Source of the DNA: Diprion similis
Lineage: Eukaryota; Arthropoda; Insecta; Hymenoptera; Diprionidae
Direction of reading: 5' to 3'
Length of the DNA stretch: 64,000 nt
Assembly: GCF_021155765.1 (NCBI RefSeq)
Contig: NC_060106.1
Span: 21,354,031 to 21,418,030, forward strand
Below are positions 22,401-35,600 of the stretch, one piece after another. Both the position numbers and the translations under genes were made by a program. The first letter of the stretch is position 1. Every line of letters starts with the position of its first letter. The notes under the pieces are model-generated. The model did not search any database. It saw only the letters and a program-made list of their open reading frames with translations, and was not told where the DNA came from.

Positions 22401-24969
22401 CAAGGTATAGGATTAGCACTGATGATTTGTCTATCCAACTTTCTCTGCGAATCGCATATTGTATGCTTCATTTTGCAGGTCACATATCATTGACTGTAGA
22501 ATCACCTCCAGGAGACGGTGAACAGGAACCCAGACGTTCCGCTGTTGATCTACCATTGAAGGCAAAAGTTATACCTACACCACCTCGTCAGTAAGTTTTA
22601 CTAGATAACACACATTTCTTCTGGCAACAATCCTACGAATTGAGTAAACGGTTCGGAGTTTTTTTTATTCTTTCCGTGGATTCATAATGAATTTCTCTCT
22701 TTCTCTAGCTCCCAGTCACCTCTTACTTACCCACTGCTAACACTTCCTTGTATCGTGATGAACACTGCTCATTCGAATTCCGTTTATTAACTTATATTAT
22801 GATATAAGAATGTGATGACATTTTAGCAAGAGAATACTGTGGGATCAATTTCACAATCTACGATACCCACCTGGCTATTTTCCGAGAGATGATCTACGAG
22901 CAAAGAATGACCCCTTGGACTGGAACGGGGATCACATACATACAAACTTTAAGGATATGTATCAACATTTGCGAAATGCTGGGTATTACCTAGAGGTTTT
23001 GGGTTACCCACTGACTTGCTTTCAAGCCAAGAATTATGGTACCTTACTTATTGTTGACTCTGAAGAAGAATTCTTCCCCGAAGAGGTGCGCGGAAATCAA
23101 CTTGTGCATTGCTCAAAGCATGTATTATTTGCACGCAGTCGATAGGTATAAAAATCCCAACAAACGAATGTTACAATTCAGGTGGCAAAACTGAAGTTGG
23201 ACGTCGAAGAGGAGGGATTGTCTGTAGTAGTGTTTGCGGATTGGTACAACGTGACAGTGATGCGGAAAGTTAAATTCTATGACGAAAATACACGTCAGTG
23301 GTGGGTACCGGATACCGGCGGTGCCAATGTACCTGCTTTAAACGACCTCCTCCACACCAATTGGGGCATAGCCTTTGGCGATGAAGTCCGCGATGGACAA
23401 TTCACGCTCGATCAGCATCCACCGGTTACCTTTGCATCTGGCACGACGCTTGCTAGGTAATTTTCTTCTATAAATTTTATTCATCTAATCACTTGTAATC
23501 AAATTGTTTCAAATTTAACTGTGGAATTTTTACAGGTTTCCACAGGACGGAGTAGTAATCCGTGTAGAATTAAAGGACCAAGGACACGAACTACTGGTGG
23601 AAGGTGATGCCAAACAACCTGAACTCGTTCCAATCCTTGGGCTTTTCCAAACTCGAAGTCACAGAGCAACTGATCATCGCTATGATACTCTTGACAATGA
23701 GATTCCAAATGATGTAGAAGAAAATGCACCAAATAACAAGGAGAAAGATATTGCTGGCAGACTCGTCGTTTATGGCGATTCCAATTGCATCGATGATAGT
23801 CACCAACAAAAACGTACAATTTTTTAAATAGCACGTTGTACATATATTTCGGTTATTACAACTCCGTGAACCATTATCGTCAGTTTCTACCCATCCAGCC
23901 AGAATAACTCATACTTATAGATTAAGTTGATTGATTGTTGCAGCATGCTTTTGGATGTTAGATGCTATACTGGAATTTGCTACAACCGGTCATGTTCCTA
24001 CGGTGTTTGAAGAGGCGAGTAGGCGTGATAAAAATTCTGTTGATGGGGAACATTGGATGAGCAAAGATGCGGCGACAGAAGCACTTTTACCTCTACGGAT
24101 GGAGGATAGCCACTTAAGTCGTCATAGTAAAGTTCTTGAGGTCGATGCCGGTGGTGTCGGTGGACGTCTACGACCTCTACCAGCATGCCCAGGGGCGATA
24201 CTCGCTGTACCGTATCCGCTCAACGAATCCGTCCCTGCGTGAGTATTTCCGACTTAGCCCCATTTTTTTTTCTACTTTACGCTTAGCAATATTTATGGTA
24301 CTCGAGTATGTCAAAGAGCTTGATGAATTCTATACAATTCAAATCAATTTTCTTTTAAACAATTTTTCAAAATCCAATTTGATTCTTTTCATGCTCCCCG
24401 TTCCATCCTAATGACAGCAACCAGTACTCACAGTAAAATCGCTTGCTATTTCTGTACAGATAAGCATTCCAATGTACATAAATTTCATAAACATTCATCG
24501 CCACGATGCGGATATAAGCCTTTTTAGTAACAAAAGATTAATTTGCGTCAAGTCAAAGTACACATTAGTCGTCAATTGAATGTACATTTTCAGTAATTTG
24601 TACAAGTCACAGAAGTTACTGTCGGTGGGCGATAGTTTTATCGTGGCTGTTCCTCAGCTCCAAGATTCAGACTCCTCTTGGTCGCGACGACGAGGAGGCA
24701 ATGTGAACGGTGGAGTGCCGCATTATTCTGGGGGCAAAAACACCGATTTTGAGGAGATTGATGAGGAGATCAGAGAGATTGGATGGTGGACCACTCGAGA
24801 ACAGTGGAGATTGTTAGCAGGGATCGTTGCTCTTGGGGTGGCCATGCTCTGCGCGTTCAGTCGGTGGGGTTGTTGTACATCGAAACGTCATCCTCGGAGA
24901 AAACGAGCAACAGGCAGATTACGCAGAGTGATCCAAGCTTTTGCTACACGCAGAGTACCTCAGATGTAG
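19500..24969 (+). CDS. Mbtps1: Membrane-bound transcription factor site-1 protease (S1P/SKI-1, subtilisin-like)
   Basis: This Golgi serine protease makes the first cut in SREBP and ATF6. The twelve exons are 19500-20033, 20322-20453, 20770-21164, 21259-21565, 21840-21991, 22124-22404, 22479-22590, 22827-23085, 23182-23456, 23536-23813, 23944-24238 and 24594-24969. All are GT-AG and in phase, giving 1131 aa (human 1052). A signal peptide ([16 protein letters not shown]) is followed by a prodomain ending at the conserved autoprocessing motif RRLL (192-195). The subtilase domain has D227 (VAVFDTG), H258 ([10 protein letters not shown]), the oxyanion asparagine in SAIGNDGP and S424 (LSGTSVASP). 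The long luminal C domain includes [16 protein letters not shown]. One transmembrane helix ([16 protein letters not shown]) and a short basic cytosolic tail end the protein. The start is the first ATG of the frame, just before the signal peptide. Confidence 0.96.
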
Positions 24970-26943
24970 TTGAATGGTTTTTAGCGCAGTCCAATTCTGA
25001 CTAAGAAGTAAGTTGCCTTCAATTGCTGGGCAGTGCTACGTTTGAATAATCCTCGCTACTTGATTGATCATTCGGTCATTCCCGCAATTTAATCTAAAGT
25101 TCTGCAGCAGTCCAACTGCGTGCTAATAATATAACTACCTAGGATAATGTGAACTGATCTTTTATTCATTGTGTAAAAATGTGCTGATCGAACGTAGCAA
25201 ACGGTGCAATTACTTTTTATATTATTGTATATACGTGCTGTGTCTTAGCTGAGTGCCTTGAGGCCCTAGCACTGTAATGGCACAGTTAAAGAAAGGTGAA
25301 ACGTTCTGTGTAGATATACGTAAGTTTTCAGAGGAAATCACCATAATTTAAGTTTCGAGAATCTAACATTTCATTCAACAAAATTAAATCGACTAACTCA
25401 GCAACGACGTGAAATAACATTGAAACTATGCGCAACTATTGTTGTCAGTGCCTTAAAACACGGTTGAGTAATAGGCAATGAAAATCATATTATTTTATCA
25501 TTTAGATAAACCAACCAAATAAATTAAATTATAAATATATTATACTTTATGTTTTACCATTTTAGGGATCAGAGTATATCAGTACGTAATGACATTGAGT
25601 GAGACAGTTGAGAATAGAGAATTATCAAGAATTCTGGCTCTAAAATGTGAATGCCGTGTACTTACGTCTACATTTTTCATAGATTTTTTGAATACTTCAA
25701 ATATCACCTATGATTCATACTAACGAAGCTCTGAGGTAGAATAGTCACCAATGAATTTGAGTGCACAATCTTAGTCTGGGGCAAATCCACAATAATAAGC
25801 TTATTAATACCTTACTTGGTCAGTCCTATGGTGAAGCTGGAGCTAGCAGGCAGAGTTAACAGTGAAGCGCGTCAAACTTTTTGGAAGTAGAAAAATATTC
25901 AGTTCAGTTCAGCTTCATCCTCATGATTCTATAAAAGTATTGAGTGTTTAAGGTATGTCACAAGATTTTGATTTTCGGTCTTCACTACCTTATGCAAATG
26001 AACATTAAAACGATTGGCTGCTAATTCTGGCTGCTAGCTTCAGCCTCGTAGTCCTATGTTGTCAAGTTCGTACTCATTAATCAGTATATTACAAAAATAT
26101 GTGACACGACTTGAGATTATGTACGAACAGTTATTGTAGAGTTTTCTTTACTCCAATCTCACTGTACTAAAACGGCATGTGATTTAATTCATACAACAGA
26201 GCTGAAATTAATATTCTTTTACCCTGAGCCATGAAGGTATCGGAATATATCATTTCAAATATTGATTTATTTAATTTAGAGGCTTGAAAATTTTAAATGT
26301 ACACATATTTTATATTACTGTTACTGCTTTAGGAAAATATAAAGTTGAAGTCGATGCCCTTTTGTATACCAATGGTGGTGTCTTTCAATAATTCTACTAG
26401 GCCAATGACGAATGAAGGAATACAATTTTTTAGTAAAATTCAATTAATAAGTGGCTTAGAAAATATTTCTAGTCAACGTTTCGACATGACAGATTCAAGC
26501 ACTGTTTCCAGTTATCTACTAATAGGATGGACTTCAATAAGTGTAAAAGGATCGCGCATTTTAATGGGATTGGATTGGATTTGGAGAACTCGTGTTTTTC
26601 TTCTTACCTACTCGCGTTTACTAAATCTTACAGTGAAACCACAAAAAATTCGGATTCTATAGAAATAGAACTTTATAATACACATTATTAAAAGTCATAC
26701 TAAATCTAACGAAACTTTTTTATTTAGATATATAAAATAAAGAGATTTAAACAACAAACGTCGTTTTGTGTCAAATTAATATTCCTATAAATTTGGATCA
26801 AAGTGAATAACTTGAGGTTTGTCAACATCATTTTCTACTTCAACTCTGTGACATGAGATCACAGATGAAGATACACGAATAAACACGGCTGCTTTTTTTT
26901 AGCTAATACGTCTTACAGTGGAAATAAAATTTTACAGTAGATC
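24970..26943. other. Convergent 3' region of S1P and RTF2
   Basis: About 2 kb, AT-rich. A plus-strand AATAAA at 25518-25523 could end the S1P transcript, and a minus-strand AATAAA at 26724-26719 could end RTF2. A 105-codon plus-strand open frame (26345-26662) begins just after an acceptor-like ctgctttag but resembles nothing I know. Confidence 0.4.
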
Positions 26944-28128
26944 CTAGTTATAAAATGGATTATAGGTAACCCAGTGGGCTCTAGTTTGTTCGCTGGCTGA
27001 CTTGTGCGAAGTAAAGAGGCTCTTGAAAACCTCAGTTGCTTTTGGATCCTTGGCAACGCTGTAGCTGTCCTTGGATTTTTTATAAGCGGGATCTTCAGCT
27101 GAATTTTTGTGACTAATCTTGCTCGGTCCCTCAGTTTCTTCCTTTTTAATTTTCTTCTTACCTTTTCCTTCTTCTGCTTCAACACTTCCCTCACCTTCTG
27201 TTTTTTCCACATTGTGTGCTCGTTTTTTCTGAGCTTTTCTTTGAACCTTTCTCATTGCTGAACGCTGTTCCATTTGTTCCAAGTCTTCACCCTCCGCATT
27301 CATTATAACAATATCAGTTTCATCAAAAGGCTGCTGGCATTTGTGGCACACCTGTGTATTAAAATTAAGCAGAGTTTTATAAATGGAAAAAATGTTTATT
27401 CTGTAATGTGAAATTCTATATCAGTTTATTCCAGTAGTGTTTTGACATGATTGACGAGTGGAACATTTCTATCAATTATTTTCCCCACGTTCGCAAAGTA
27501 ACTATTGTCCCTATGCCCTAGAATGAAATCAATGAAAACAAAAGAAAACCTCCAAATTTCATAAAATAAAAATCATTTATGTTGAAGCAGTTAGACGACT
27601 CACTTTAGTTTTAACTTCTCTGAGCGAACGTTCGCTCATCACACATCCGCAGGACCACAAGAAGCAGAATTTGTATTTGCCGTTCATTTCAAGGCCAATG
27701 ACTGGGCAAATGTAAGGGCTTCTTCCTCCATCAACATAACAATCACCCTTCTCAGCCTTGGGACCCTCATATGCCGGATTATCAGTCAAGTTCAAATCTT
27801 TGATATCTTTTACAGTTTTGATATGTTTGGCAGTATCGGGAAGCATAGTACGATCCAGTAATCCTTCAATGACAGACTCTTTGCTGTAGAGACGACCGAG
27901 ACCACACGCAACTATAGGGGACTGCAAAGGCAGTTGCCGGATGGCACAATGTTTCCATCTGAACGCTAGCTCCGCTTCTTTGTCTTTCTGCAAAGAAATA
28001 AACATTCAGTACCAGCTCAAAATAGATGTAATCATATTCGTAAGGTTAACCCAACTAACCTGTTCTGGCTTCTTCTTAACTCGCACCAACTCGTCCCGAC
28101 GAGGAATTGTTCCACCATCGCAACCCAT
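26944..28128 (-). CDS. Rtf2: Replication termination factor 2 (RTF2, RTFDC1 family)
   Basis: RTF2 is a nuclear, replisome-associated protein with a degenerate RING-like domain; family work links it to replication-fork stability and DDI1/2-dependent turnover. Exons are 28128-28060, 27987-27604 and 27351-26944, all GT-AG and phase 0, giving 286 aa. The N terminus MGCDGGTIPRRDELVR is the family hallmark. PIVACGLGRLYSKESVIEGLL is preserved apart from small substitutions. The C2-type modified RING follows (CPVIGLEMNGKYKFCFL, CGCVMSERSL, VCHKCQQPF). A Lys/Glu-rich linker leads to the conserved C-terminal block EVFKSLFTSHKS ... RAHWVTYNPFYN. The gene is head-to-head with V-ATPase subunit C and tail-to-tail with S1P. 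Confidence 0.95.
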
Positions 28129-29613
28129 AGTATTTTTTTTTGTTCAAAACCTCTTTGTAACTCTTCAACGATAGTAAGATTCGGTTGGAGTGCAAGAAAC
28201 GTCACCTAATTCGAAACTATTATTTTATGACGACTGACAAAATCACGAAAAGAAACAACTATCTTAACCTAACCCGACACAACGTAGGCTTAAGATACGT
28301 AAGCTAACATCGAACAGGAGAGTGTCACGTGATTTTCCTTTCGAAGCCAATAGCGTGTCAGGATATAATGCAAGCCACCAATCCTCACCTCCTCTGCGGA
28401 AATAACATGACGGAATTTTCTTGTACTGGACCAAACGCTTGCGGTTGGTTATTTCCGATCAACACCGTGATACAATTGGCTGAGAAAAGATACCTCGAGT
28501 CCGGGAAAATCGGAAAATTGAAAATGGGAAAAAGAAAACGGGCGCGGCAGTCAGCTGTTTCGTATGTAACTAAGAAAGGCGTCGATAGGCGGCAGCACCG
28601 AGTCACGTGAGATAATGGTGGAAGGTGGCAGTCGAGTAGGGTGCGCGATCCGTCTGAATTTCGCGAGAAATTCAGTTTATTGCTGAATTAGTTAAGCTTC
28701 GTCAAAATATTTGACTCTCAGGTGAATAGTATTATCATACAAAAAGTAATTAACCATACGGACGATAGGACCCGGCGTAAAATCAGTCTCTACAACGAAT
28801 TGTACATGGTAGAATAACCGCGGAGGGTAGAGTGTGTGGTGGTGGGTTGGGTGGGCCGTGCAGCTGTTGTTTGCTGGTCCGCAATTTGTACGATACATCA
28901 TTTAATTTATTTTGTTGCGTAGCTTCGATCAAGTGTCGGACCGACATGGAGTCTGCAAGTTCTGTTTAACCCTTGTTCCTCTTGTCTCGCGAGAGAGTTA
29001 ACAAATTTTGCTCGCGTACAAAGTCTTAACGAAGACGTAGGGTTACATCCGCTGGGTACGTTATTGATTTTTTAATACATAACCGGAGAAGTCTGGCGCC
29101 GCCGAGACGTCTGCTAGCCAGCAACTCGGGCCAAGGACACGTCGAGTAGCCGTGCGTTAAACTTACTCTATCAAAAGACAGACTATCCGTCGTAATATTA
29201 TTTCGCTTGTATATCGAGTGCACAGCGTTTTCATCGGCCGCTTCGTGCATCGCGTACCAGTCACGTGGAAATGGCAGGGATTACGTAATTCTCGGGGAGA
29301 AACGCCAAGGTGCCACGCCCCCTTTTACCAATATCAAATCCCACGGATATTTTCCCGTTTAAAAATTCCGCTTGACAAGCAGCCAACTTCTACATTTATA
29401 TTTCTACCAACTAAAGCACTCAAATTTTTTCTAACATTGATCAGATATACTGCTGAACAACTTCTTCCGAATACTACACGCTGGACTCTTGGAAGCTCGT
29501 TTCTACGCATGAGGAATGGCGGTATGTGTTTAACCGACATTCGGATTAACCAAAACTCTCGAATGTTACAGAAGTCGAGCGTCGTGCAGCGGTTCTAGCC
29601 AGCGATATTAAAA
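28129..29613. promoter_or_regulatory. Divergent promoter region between RTF2 and V-ATPase subunit C
   Basis: A 1.49-kb spacer between divergent starts. It is more GC-balanced than the surrounding introns and includes non-coding sequence likely transcribed as 5' UTR of one or both genes. Short open frames here (28329-28610, 29218-29598) show no motifs and I treat them as chance. Confidence 0.45.
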
Positions 29614-32600
29614 ATGACGGAATACTGGCTAATTTCGGCACCCGGTGACAAGACCTGCCAGCAAACATGGGAGGCTATGAACAACTTGACGTCCAAGCAG
29701 AACTCGCTCTCGTCAAACTTCAAGTTTCACATACCCGACTTGAAGGTGGGCACCCTCGACCAGCTGGTCGGCCTTTCCGACGACCTTGGAAAGCTGGACG
29801 GTTTTGTGGAACAAGTTACACGCAAAGTTGCCACTTACTTGGGTGAAGTCCTGGAAGATCAAAGAGACAAGCTTCATGAAAACCTCATGGCCAACAACAG
29901 TAAGTACTATAAAACTCTGGCGTTGACCATATCTTTTTATTCGTCTCGTTATTATAAATGACCACTTTGTACACAGAGGTTCAAGTGCCCAAATCTCTCG
30001 CCAAATAAATTTCTTGCATTTTCAAGGCTGCCTGTTTATGGTTCGGTGAATATCAAGAACTCTGCTCCCTTTATTCCAGTCGTCAGAATTTTTTCATACA
30101 TCTCTGCCTGATTAAAATCAATTTCAAAATAATCATCCAACAAAAGCCTGAAGCACTTTCTGTTCCTCGGCTACGTAGACTTTACATTTACGTACCACCA
30201 TTTGTTAATTACTTAAAGCCTTGAACAAATAAATTTTTTTCAGTTTTGTTGCACCATATTTGGGTTTCGTGCAGTACGAATATCATGCAGAAAATTTATG
30301 ATATGATTAACCGATTTGATCAAATTGACAGTATGAATCAATCAAATTCTATACTTCCTGCATTAGTGCATGATTGTGGTAATTGTTATTTCTCCACAAG
30401 AAAGCTCATATTTAACTGAATGATCATATTTGAGGAATAACAAATTTCACTGAACCATGAAATCGTCAGTGAGTGACTTTTTTGGGCAAGATCTTGAACC
30501 CCTGAGTATGTCTACCCGTTTGTCCTACTTTATACCCATATTATCGGTCGGCCGTAATTCGTGGTAGCAATTGATACTATACACAACACAATACAATCAC
30601 ACAAATTGGAGTTGATTTATTTTCATTATAGTAGTTTCAAAAACCTCTTGGTTGAGTTTATCAAAGCCCAACTTGAGTTGTCGTTAATGACCCCGATACA
30701 GAGGGTCCTTATTTTATCCCCCGACTTCCCTCTATGCCCTGTGGTATACAATAATATGATAACGTGTGTATCACATGCTGAGTTCCTGTACGGTGGATCA
30801 CGCAAATTATGAAAAGCTTGTCCAAAAAGTCTTTTAATGAGGTCCCAAGTTTACAATGCTTTGCGCTTAGATTCATTGCAGTAAAAATAGTTTACTGAAA
30901 CACGTTCTAACAATGCGCAATATAATTTTGTTATTGTGAAACCTAAAATGATATCGAATCAATCACACCGTTCAAAAACTTTGCTATCGTTTCGTTAGCG
31001 TGAAAATCCATATATTGCGAAAGTGCGTCAGCCACCGTACGAATATTACCGCGTAATAGGACGCAAATTGAATTATATGTAGAGCGCTTGGTTTCCTGGG
31101 TTTGATTTAAGATGAATTTCACAGATGCTTTGTTTATTACTTTTTTCATGAATAATTTTTGTTCGCGGTGTTGCTTCGCTTGCTTTCATTCAGTTGGACC
31201 ACACTAACCCCTTTTCCCCCCTGCCTTTTGTATTATTCTTTTTCTAACAAAATCTACTAAGTATCCACACGAAATATCCCAAAATGTTCAGAGTAATGGA
31301 AAAAAAAAAAAAAAAAAGAATGTTCAAATATTGAGAGAGAAAAAAGGCTACTGAACCGAGCTCTACTACGAGGAGGCGATTGAATAAATATTCAGCTGGA
31401 TGTTGAGACCACAATTCTTGGCGTATATCAAATTCAATATATACAAATATACATATATATATATACACATATATGTATATATACATATATACGTTGAATG
31501 GATGATCAAAGGAGTCACCGGGTTACTGTGGTCACCGAGCTTCAATTAGTAACACGATTGTGTAGGTTCTATTATTTAGTTACCTTAAATCTCTTCACAC
31601 TTCCTATTGTTATTGGCTGTTTGCGTTGCACGGTACAAATATTTATTTGCAGCTCCTTTATCGTAATATTTTTGCTCTAGTTTAATTTTTTTTTTTTTAT
31701 TTCCAGTTAATTTTTACCATTGACTTTCTTTTATTATTTCACATTATATTTGGTTACCCTGCTTTTCTTCGGAGAATTTATTGGAGCGTCAGTTCTTCCT
31801 TCATGCATTATACTTTGTTTAGTCCAAAACGAAACTAACAACTCTACGATGTTTCTGATAAATTTTGATTCCATTTTATAACTTTGTAATTCACCGATGA
31901 CAGTAAAATTTCGCTCATCCTTGCCGAACGTTATTTTATAGAAATATTTTTAAACAACGCTGTTGTGGAAAACGAGATTCATGGCAAAAATAGAAATGCT
32001 TAGTCCTCAAAGCTGACGGGATTGTTTACTTGTCTGACTGTTAATCGGATCTTTTTTGCTCAGCGATACTGAGTGGTAGACAAAGCAAATTTTATTTCTC
32101 TGTAGAATGAACTCGACGCTTTATGTTAACCGCTCCGAAGTCAGATTCACTTTATTTTGATTCTATTTGGTTGCTATTGTCGCTAGGCATTTGCGTAGGA
32201 CGCAATTATAGTTGAATGAGACGTAAAAAAAAAAACAAAAAAAAAAAAAACAAAAAAAACCAAACGCGAGGAGATTGGGACTGGGCTGTAATGGATAGGT
32301 CAAGCCTCAATGGATGGGGAGATTTCACCCCTCGGTGGGGAACCGGACACTCCGCCAAACACACCTGTGACCCCGTCACACAAGACTTCCAGGGAGCGCC
32401 GCGAACAATGGCAGGAGACGGAAGAACCAGGGTTGACAGCTTCCCTAGGTCAGCATCATCGCCAACGTCATCACCATCATCACAACCACGACCAAAACCA
32501 CCACCACCACAATCACCACCAACATCACCAACATCCTTCCAACTCAGAAAAGAGATCATCATCCAGTTCCCAAGGCGCCTGCGAAGTTCGAACTCCGAAT

Positions 32601-35600
32601 GATTCGTCGTCAATATATTCGTGCTACCAAACGCATTGGTGCGCAGCTTCCAACCCACCCACCCCAACCCCGAGCCCTACCCTTGGCAGCCCGTCTCCTT
32701 GTTTCTCGTCGGAGGATGAAAACTACGACATTAACGATCCACAGAAGCCTGGGCGATCTGGAATTGTGAAAAAAAAACGTCACGCTTCGACGAATCAACA
32801 ATCTGATGACAACGATGATCAAGAACAAGACTGTAGCAGCGATTTGCCCAGCCCAGGTACCCGTCCCATCACCAACCCCCACGTCAGCCTCGTCAATCCT
32901 CTTCACGACGCACCCTTCTGTTCCGATTCTTCCCATTGCACCATGAAAGATGATCAGAAAGCCAAGAATCCTGTGATACCACCTCCCAACATTAACCCGG
33001 AGTGCTTGTCCCAATCGTTCCAATATTTTCCAATGTTTCCACTCCGTGCAGGAGTTAAAATCGAGTTCTATCTCAAAGTAATCTTTAACTATTGCTTGAA
33101 TCTGTGGTAATCAACTCTCTTTCGCTTCAAATCTCTTCATTCCCGACGAATAAATAAAAGTCTCACCATGGGCTGCCAAATATGAAATAACGGAGAATAG
33201 TTAATGATGCTGCTTCCTCTTAGTGGAGACAATCGCTCCGGTCTATTTTAACGTCGAACACCTCCTAAGCTTTCGCTTTTTATTCTGCTTTTGATACAAT
33301 AATATATATCCACGTTTTACTTCAGTTGCCTGTATTATTATTTTGCAATCCTCAGGTCTTGCGTCTAATTGTTAGTGAGATTGTTTTTTTGCCTTTTCTC
33401 TTTCCATACTTGATCGTTTGATTTTAAATTTGATTCTTGTTCCAAAACTGTGAGCTAATGCACAATTTCACCTGAATCAAATGGTCGGAGAATAATCATG
33501 AGGATATAATACCGCTTTTTATAAGTAGGAGGGAATTTTATATGCTGTGGAATGAAACGGTAATTATTATGAGTGAACTGTGAAGTATAAAATAATTCTA
33601 CCCTACGTTTTACTAAGCATAGAAATTTGCAAAAAATTTACATCAAGGTTTGATGCTTATATCCTCGCTTATATCTTAAAAAACAAATTCTTTGGACAAG
33701 AATTTGGCTACGGGCTAGAACAAAAAGGAATTAATTTCAAATGATCAAGAATTTTGCAATCCGCCAGCAGGCTCTCCTTCCCAACTCCGATTTGCTTTCT
33801 AACAATACATTCAATTATGAATTATGACAATTACAATGACGATTGTTCATTCGTTTATATATATAGTTTTATATAGCCCTTTAATATGGTTTTCTCAATA
33901 CCAGAAGACAATACCGAACAAACGATACAAATACATTACAAATACAAATGTTATGAAATCTATACATTATAGTACGGTAAGAAACTTCACACAATTAACA
34001 ACAAGATATAAATCACCAACTATAGGTCGATAAGCTATTAACGCATGTTTTCTCTCATTTTGACTATTTTACATGTTGCACGAAAAACTTATTTTCGTAC
34101 GATAGAAACTGATTAAAACCGTATAATTGTCTTATCAACGAACTGAAATATCACGTTGCAAATATTGCCAAAACATATCTACTTGTTAATAATTCACATG
34201 GACTACTTACCCTTGTCCCTCATCCCAAGCTGATGCAATCATTTAAATTCATCTGCGCTTTGCTTAAAACCCTTCTGTTGTGCACAGCTATCCATATAAT
34301 TACAGTTGTATGTAGAAGTAAACACAGCGGGTTTGAGAGTGATGATTAGACTTTATTTGAATCAATAACAGATCTTCAATTTAATAATAATATCTCTTTT
34401 TGACTTTTTTTTCTTTCACTATTGAAAAGACGAGAAGACTTTACATGTGTAATTGAGTAAAAATCACTTGTTTGAGAAACTCGGCGAAGAAATACTTTTA
34501 GCTGTAAATCAATACGTTATATCCGTGAGATCTGGCTACTCAATAAAGTATTCAGACTGTTTTCTATTTTTTCGAAACATCGGGTATTAAACTTCAACTA
34601 ACTAGATTACATCATTATTTTCGTTTGGTTTATAGTTAATGTTAATGATTCGTCGCTAATGTTTTGTACCATAATTACCAGAACTTTCTATACTGATTTC
34701 AGCAGAGTCTAGGCGGGTGCCGGTTTCCAGAAAGCCTTTTGAAATCATACTGTAACAATTTTTATTCGTTCATTCAGCAATGAAAAACTAAACCAATGTT
34801 ATATGATAAACATTACGAAAGAAAGCAACGTGTGTCTGCACAGAACGCTTTTGGTGCTAAATCCTATTTGTTTATTTATAATCGTCAACCGGTGGAAGTT
34901 CATTTCATTGATACGTGTCCAATACCAACTCAACTACCCTATGGTGGCTTTTGTTTCCCATACTCACTCTTTACATTCATTGTTGTATTGTAGTAATTTG
35001 TAATTAATATTACTGCACAGTGTAAGCAGAATATGTGGCTTGAGAAATTATTTGCAACGTAATGTCATGTTGTACATCTGGTTCACCTCTGCATTGTTTC
35101 TATTCTAAGCAGAGCCCAAGATGTGTAAAATTGAAAAAATTAATCAGTCTGTGACGTAGTAAAATATATGATAAAATAAGGATTCATCTTTTATGTAATA
35201 ATAATTCGTGCATAATACCAGTTGTAGTAACTGGCCTTCCAATAATATATCCCTTTTCGTTCATTTCGTATCAACTTCATAGAATTATCCAACATCTAAC
35301 AGCATCTGCTGATAATAACGTCAATCTGCTTCTAAATAGTCTACACCAAAGTTCAATTTGTTTATCAAGCTTTATGGTAGCGGATCAGCATCAAATATGC
35401 GTATTAAACTTGCTTCAGCACAGCGGGCTTTGTTTAGAATATTGGTAATCATGTGGTACAGGCCTAAGCATTAATGGTCTTGTACTGAACACAGCTAGTT
35501 ACACATTCTATCACTCTTAATCTGGTCGTAAGTAGCATAAGAAAATTGGGTGTGGCCATATTCAGGGCAAAACTGTTAATGCTCAACCCTGTACATCAAA

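Noticed and set aside
31244-31486. Minus-strand frame beginning with Tyr/Ile repeats
   Set aside because: It is a translation of the AT/AC microsatellite in the Vha44 intron.
32206-32667. Other frames across the Vha44 cassette exon (153-codon minus, 128-codon plus)
   Set aside because: They are shadows of the CAC/CAT-rich coding exon. Only the frame in phase with Vha44 joins both neighbours.
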